From NCBI RefSeq assembly GCF_963678635.1, contig NC_087069.1, forward strand, positions 52,090,938 to 52,154,937: 64,000 nucleotides of DNA, in the 5' to 3' direction. This DNA is from Symsagittifera roscoffensis (taxonomy: Eukaryota; Xenacoelomorpha; Acoela; Convolutidae). Under the pieces are notes generated by a model. That model searched no databases. It worked only from the letters and a program-made list of their open reading frames with translations, and was not told the DNA's origin. Made by a program: the position numbers and the translations under genes. Positions 62,355-64,000 of the stretch are shown piece after piece. How positions within the stretch are numbered: position 1 is the stretch's first letter; each line of letters opens with the position of its first letter.

Positions 62355-63490
62355 CTCGCACTGGAGACCCATGGGTAAAAATTGATTATGTTTAAGTTTT
62401 TTTGAGTGTGTATAAATGTGAAAGAAGATTTTGCAAATGATTTTTAATATGTAAGTATTCAATTTTACAGATAAAGACAAAAACAGATATCGACAAAAAC
62501 CCTTGCAAATGATTTGTAATAGATAAGTATTCAATTTTACAGATAAAGATAATGAAACTTCAATCTGATAGACTTTTCTGCTCTTCATTGAGATACAGAT
62601 TTTAACTTAAATCGTTTTCTGTTCTCTATGTTTTACAGTAAAGTTGTTGTTCATTTTCAAGTTTGTGTTGCGCAACTTTTATTTTGTGTTATTTTTTAAA
62701 AAATGTTAATCCATTTCTCAATTTTGTTCCATTCAACAGTTTACATTTTTTTAAGATTGTTCAAAATTAGGAGGGGAGCGGGGTAAATTTGTAAAAAGAC
62801 TGTTTTGCAAAGTATGGCATGCCGAAAACAGGCGTTTTTTTGTCCAAATCTTCACATAAAGCATTTTTGACCGGCTTTTCAAAAAAATAGCAAAAAAACC
62901 TGAAGGAGCTCCCTGGCCAAATCAGGAGGGAGAGGGGGGATGGTTCTGGTGATGGGGTTGGTTTAGTTTTTAGTTAGGGGGAGGGATGGTTCAGGTTGGG
63001 GGGGGGGTTAGTTCAGGCAGGTAGGAGTGGGGTTTATTTCAGGTGGGGGATGTTCAGGTCAGGGAACGGGTGGTCCAGGTGGTGTGGGGGTGGTTGGGTG
63101 GCTCAGGTGTGGATGGTTTCGGGTGGTTCAGATGGAGGGAGGGGGTGGTTCAAGTGAAGGAAGGGGGTGGTTCAATTGGTTCAGTTGGTCAAATAAGGGG
63201 GTTGGCTCAGGTGAGTGTGGGGGGCATAGGGGAAATGTTGATGTGAGGGTTATTTTAGAGGGGCAAAGGGGCAAACACTAGGGGAAGAGGCTGTTGCGAC
63301 AGTTGGGGAGATTAACGGAATCGTTTTGCAATTTGAGGAAGTTTATGTTCGGAAATCGAGTAGGCTATACACTCGCTTTGCGAAACTTTTGCATTAGTTA
63401 TTTGTTAAATGCAGAAGTATTTGCAAAATGTTGCACGTCGCGAAACAAAAAAGTGGGAAAATCCAATTTAATGGATTATAATGAATTTAA
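62355..63490. mobile_element. Probable partial element M4
   Basis: The left end CTCGCACTGGAGACCCATGG resembles that of M3 (CCCGCTCTGGAGTTCCATGG). A G-rich core (62930-63290) has GGTTCAGGTGGGG words like the reverse of M1 and GGGCAAACACTAGGGGAAG like the GGTAAACGCTAGAGGAAG of M1. A short GGATTATAATGAATTT array lies at 63471-63486. The right terminal repeat was not found. Confidence 0.5.
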
Positions 63491-64000
63491 GACTTGATAA
63501 AAACAAAGGATTGTAAACGTTTTTTATTCCATTAAGTTGTCTGTGTGAAACATGGGAATCGTTTCTATTGATGATATTGATTCCTATAACAGATTGTCAA
63601 AAAATAAAACTTAAGATGATGTTAATTATGCTTTGCTTTTTCTTCCTGAAGTTGTCTAGTCATCTAAAAAAAAACGAAAAGAGGCAAGGCCGAGGCTCTT
63701 GTCCAACAGGTGATCCAGTCAGTTTTTTTTCAAAACTTAACTTTTCTACCTATACCAACAATACTCTAGTATAAATCACCTAAAATATACTGAAAACTTA
63801 GACAAAACCAAAATCCTTTTGAAACACAGGAAAAATTTTTTAAATTTGACAAACCAGATCAAACAAAATCCAAAAAAAACACAATAAAAATAGAACGAGG
63901 CAGGAAATTGTCCACATTCTTCCGCAATTTGGCGTAATATCGCAAAGAAAAAAAACGATGTTAAAGAATGACTTACTCATAGGAATAAAAATTTAAAAGA
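63491..64000. other. Non-coding AT-rich end of the window
   Basis: No gene or repeat was recognised. Confidence 0.5.

Noticed and set aside
63027-63281. Gly/Trp-rich frames in the G-rich tract
   Set aside because: They come from G runs, occur in two overlapping frames and have no start context or domain.

Overview
The window looks like animal nuclear DNA, most likely from an invertebrate with an AT-rich, repeat-rich genome. Evidence for this: long GT-AG introns, host exons recognisable only as short conserved pieces, abundant poly-A/T and poly-G runs, and a mix of Gypsy, BEL/Pao, LINE and small inverted-repeat elements. No bacterial or phage features were seen, and the species cannot be named from the sequence. 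Layout: positions 1-12257 hold two copies of one Ty3/Gypsy-type LTR retrotransposon (family A). A1 (1-3278) is a fragment without LTRs. A2 (4978-12252) is full length, with 349-bp LTRs, a perfect 5-bp target duplication, one nonsense codon and two frameshifts. Positions 14224-14997 are a Q/N-rich coding exon of an unrecognised host gene. Positions 15493-21499 are an older, minus-strand relative of A (element B) with 264-bp LTRs and many breaks. 

Positions 23121-29223 carry a plus-strand gene in six recognisable exons that encodes an RBBP9-like alpha/beta-hydrolase fold protein. Its catalytic Ser and His positions appear to be replaced. Its 3.3-kb third intron holds a decayed LINE reverse transcriptase, and its fourth intron starts with a TC microsatellite. 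Positions 29928-39473 are a BEL/Pao element (C) with about 500-bp LTRs that contain a tRNA-like A-box/B-box module, a Lys-tRNA-type primer site, and a 28-bp tandem array next to that site. Its gag-pro-pol is broken by frameshifts and stops. Positions 39474-44760 are a repeat-dense intergenic stretch: tRNA-like relics, a tandem duplication, hAT-like small elements and a strong hairpin. 

Positions 44760-58683 on the minus strand encode a five-exon, 360-residue type II membrane glycosyltransferase of the GT32 family (alpha-1,4-galactosyltransferase-like). All exon phases agree. Three of its four introns each contain one member of an apparently undescribed TIR element family, here called M. Each has CCCGC-type ends, arrays of an ATAATCGATTATAATGG-like palindrome and a G/C-rich core. 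A second small family (N) occurs in introns 1 and 4. The rest, to 64000, is AT-rich with a likely partial M element and a G-rich tract. 

The two host genes are unrelated. Most of the window's content is transposable-element history. The most unusual points are the predicted pseudo-hydrolase, the M family, the tRNA-like LTR of the BEL element, the primer-site-derived tandem array, and the gag start codon that straddles the LTR/primer-site junction in both Gypsy elements.
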